From Modestobacter marinus (GTDB taxonomy: Bacteria > Actinomycetota > Actinomycetes > Mycobacteriales > Geodermatophilaceae), in assembly GCF_011758655.1 (NCBI RefSeq), contig NZ_JAAMPA010000003.1, positions 372,001 to 436,000 of the forward strand: a stretch of 64,000 nucleotides of DNA. The letters are read 5' to 3'. Each line of letters starts with the position of its first letter. The stretch's first letter is position 1. The notes beneath the pieces are model-generated. The model ran no database searches and had not been told where the DNA came from. It saw only the letters and a list, made by a program, of their open reading frames with translations. The translations under genes were made by a program, and so were the position numbers. Shown here piece after piece: positions 62,525 to 64,000 of this stretch.

Positions 62525-64000
62525 TCAGTCGCCCAGCACGGTGCTGCCCAGCACCTGCCCGTCGGCGTCCAGGGCCTCGACCGCCAGGTACGCCGGATCG
62601 CCGTCCACCGGCAGCTCCGTCTCGAACCCGGACCGTGCGACCGGCTCCCCGGCCTCCGCCGACGCCTCGTCGTCCCCGGCGACCAGCCGCCACGAATCCA
62701 CCTCGGTGGCGCCGTTCCAGCTGACGTGCACGGCGCCGTCGGCGAGCACGGCGTCCGGCGGGTCCGCCGGCGTCGCGGTCCACTCCTGCCGGTAGGCGCG
62801 GTAGTTGTCGCCGCTGCCCAGCGCGGCGTCCCAGAGCAGCGTGCCGTCGGCGGCGAACTCCGAGTAGAACGGCCGCGACCCCCACCCGATGAAGACGTTG
62901 CCGTTGGGCAGCTGCTCCAGGCTGCCCTGGCTGCCGGCGAGCCGGTCGGGGTCGGGCGGCAGGTACTCGGTCACCAGCGTCGCGGTCTTGGCCTGCTCGT
63001 CCAGCGCCAGCCGCAGGCCGCGGGAGGTCGGGCCGATGTCCGGCTCGGACTGGTTGTCGAACATCGTCAGCGTGCCGTCGGCCTGCCGCTCCGCGTCGTG
63101 CTGCCAGGCGAACTCCACGCCCTCGCCGAGGTCGAAGTCGCTCTCCTCGCCGCCCAGGGTCCACAGCACCTCACCGGACTCCCGGTCGAGGTCGTAGACC
63201 GCCCAGGTGTTCCGCGCCGAGACCAGCAGCGACCCGTCGGCGTCCTCGGACACCGAGTTGACGTGGAAGTAGTCGAACGGCGCCTCCTCCGTGCCGCCGT
63301 CCTCGGGGAGCTCGCTCTTGGTCGCCTCCAGCGGCACGTGGTCCAGCGACCGCCAGGAGAGCAGCACCTCGCCGGTGTCGACGTCGACCTCCTGGACGAC
63401 GTTGTCCCACACCCATCCGTCCTCGGGGCCGCCGAACGTGGTCAGATCGGCCGGCACCTTGACGTAGGCGGTGAGCAGCGCCGTGCCGTCGGGGGTGAGC
63501 CGGCCCTCGTGGATGTCGGCCTGGCCCGGGTCGAGGTCGCCGCCGGTGGTGATCGTGGCGATCTCCCGGTACGAGTCGTCGACGACGACGAACTCCCCGA
63601 CGCCCATCCCGACCACCGGGCTGGTGCCCTGCCACCACGTGAGCACCTGCTCGCCGTCGAGCTCCTGCACCCGCACGTCGTAGCTGCGGCTCTCGGTCGG
63701 GTGGATCCAGATCGGCTCGCCGGTCTCGTCGACGATCAGCACCCCGCTGAGCGGTGCGCCCTCGCTCTTCGGCCCCAGCAGGACGACGGTCCCGTCGGCT
63801 TCCGGTGCGCCCGCCGCCGGGGTGATCTCGATGTCGGGGGCGGTGAGGTCGGGACGGCTGACGTACGCCGGGACCGCGGGCCCGACCGATGCCTCGGCCT
63901 CTTCCTCCGCCGCGCCGCTGTCCGTGCCGCAGCCGGCGACCAGTGCCAGTGATGAGATGCTGGCGCACAGCGCGAGGGGGAGGGACCGGGTCCGCGGCAT
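62525..64000 (-). CDS. Arylsulfotransferase-family lipoprotein
   Basis: 491 residues; the ATG is the last codon of the window. Lipoprotein signal ending LALVAGC (Cys24). The mature part is a beta-propeller with GVLIVDETGEPIWIHPTESR, VQELDGEQVLTWWQGTSP, DIHEGRLTPDGTALLTAYVK, YFHVNSVSEDADGSLLVSAR, GVEFAWQHDAERQADGTLTM and YLPPDPDRLAGSQGSLEQLP, the arrangement of Arylsulfotran_2 (ASST). The His residues near the HVN and QHDAE motifs correspond to the active site region of ASST. It may transfer sulfate between phenols outside the cell, or have lost that activity. Confidence 0.8.
   Translation of the reverse strand: MPRTRSLPLALCASISSLALVAGCGTDSGAAEEEAEASVGPAVPAYVSRPDLTAPDIEITPAAGAPEADGTVVLLGPKSEGAPLSGVLIVDETGEPIWIHPTESRSYDVRVQELDGEQVLTWWQGTSPVVGMGVGEFVVVDDSYREIATITTGGDLDPGQADIHEGRLTPDGTALLTAYVKVPADLTTFGGPEDGWVWDNVVQEVDVDTGEVLLSWRSLDHVPLEATKSELPEDGGTEEAPFDYFHVNSVSEDADGSLLVSARNTWAVYDLDRESGEVLWTLGGEESDFDLGEGVEFAWQHDAERQADGTLTMFDNQSEPDIGPTSRGLRLALDEQAKTATLVTEYLPPDPDRLAGSQGSLEQLPNGNVFIGWGSRPFYSEFAADGTLLWDAALGSGDNYRAYRQEWTATPADPPDAVLADGAVHVSWNGATEVDSWRLVAGDDEASAEAGEPVARSGFETELPVDGDPAYLAVEALDADGQVLGSTVLGD

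Overview
The window is high-GC DNA, rich in GTG starts and four-base ATGA/GTGA gene overlaps, and looks like the chromosome of an actinomycete. The protein set (CtlX beside an Lrp regulator, a DUF6153-DUF305-F510_1955 cluster, DUF5313, DUF2505, CstA with a small partner) would suit Geodermatophilaceae or a close relative. That placement is inference from protein flavour, not from a marker gene.

Region 1 (1-3034) is accessory: a phage-like helix-turn-helix protein coupled to a small upstream gene, and a protein with an IF-2 N-terminal-type domain. Region 2 (3035-17377) is a genomic island bounded by a perfect 47-base direct repeat of a tRNA 3' half, probably tRNA-Asn. It carries a frameshifted tyrosine integrase, a PD-(D/E)XK-like nuclease gene with a stop codon in its catalytic motif, a multi-zinc-ribbon protein with a nuclease tail, two unknown proteins, an endonuclease VII-like HNH protein, a P-loop ATPase, a frameshifted TIGR02391-like gene followed by a caspase-like peptidase, eroded phage capsid genes and a membrane protein. 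It reads as a defence-flavoured island that has lost mobility and is decaying.

Region 3 (17378-55408) is ordinary chromosome: CbxX-type AAA protein, short UvrA-like ATPase, amidohydrolase, FAD monooxygenase, a DUF6153/DUF305/F510_1955 secreted cluster, a metallophosphoesterase, a PEP-synthase-like enzyme overlapping two membrane proteins, a beta-lactamase-fold hydrolase, CtlX plus Lrp regulator, a GH13 glucosidase, an acyl-CoA dehydrogenase, a potassium channel, an MFS exporter overlapping an M20 peptidase, CstA and partner, several small conserved proteins, and an iron-siderophore ABC operon behind an IdeR/DtxR-like box. A secreted polysaccharide-lyase-like protein closes this part.

Region 4 (about 55696-62499) is a second accessory block next to a tRNA-Met gene on the minus strand. 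A degenerate copy of the tRNA 3' half lies at its far end. Inside are small unknown genes, a frameshifted Abi_C/HEPN-like gene, an IS110 transposase split by a complete IS3-family element (target duplication TAT), a DUF4436-like membrane protein and an IS481 relic. Beyond the tRNA, an arylsulfotransferase-family lipoprotein runs to the window edge.

The most interesting material is the first island: a TIGR02391-like plus caspase-like pair, preceded by an ATPase and an HNH nuclease, in a setting where the mobility gene and several effector genes each carry separate lesions.
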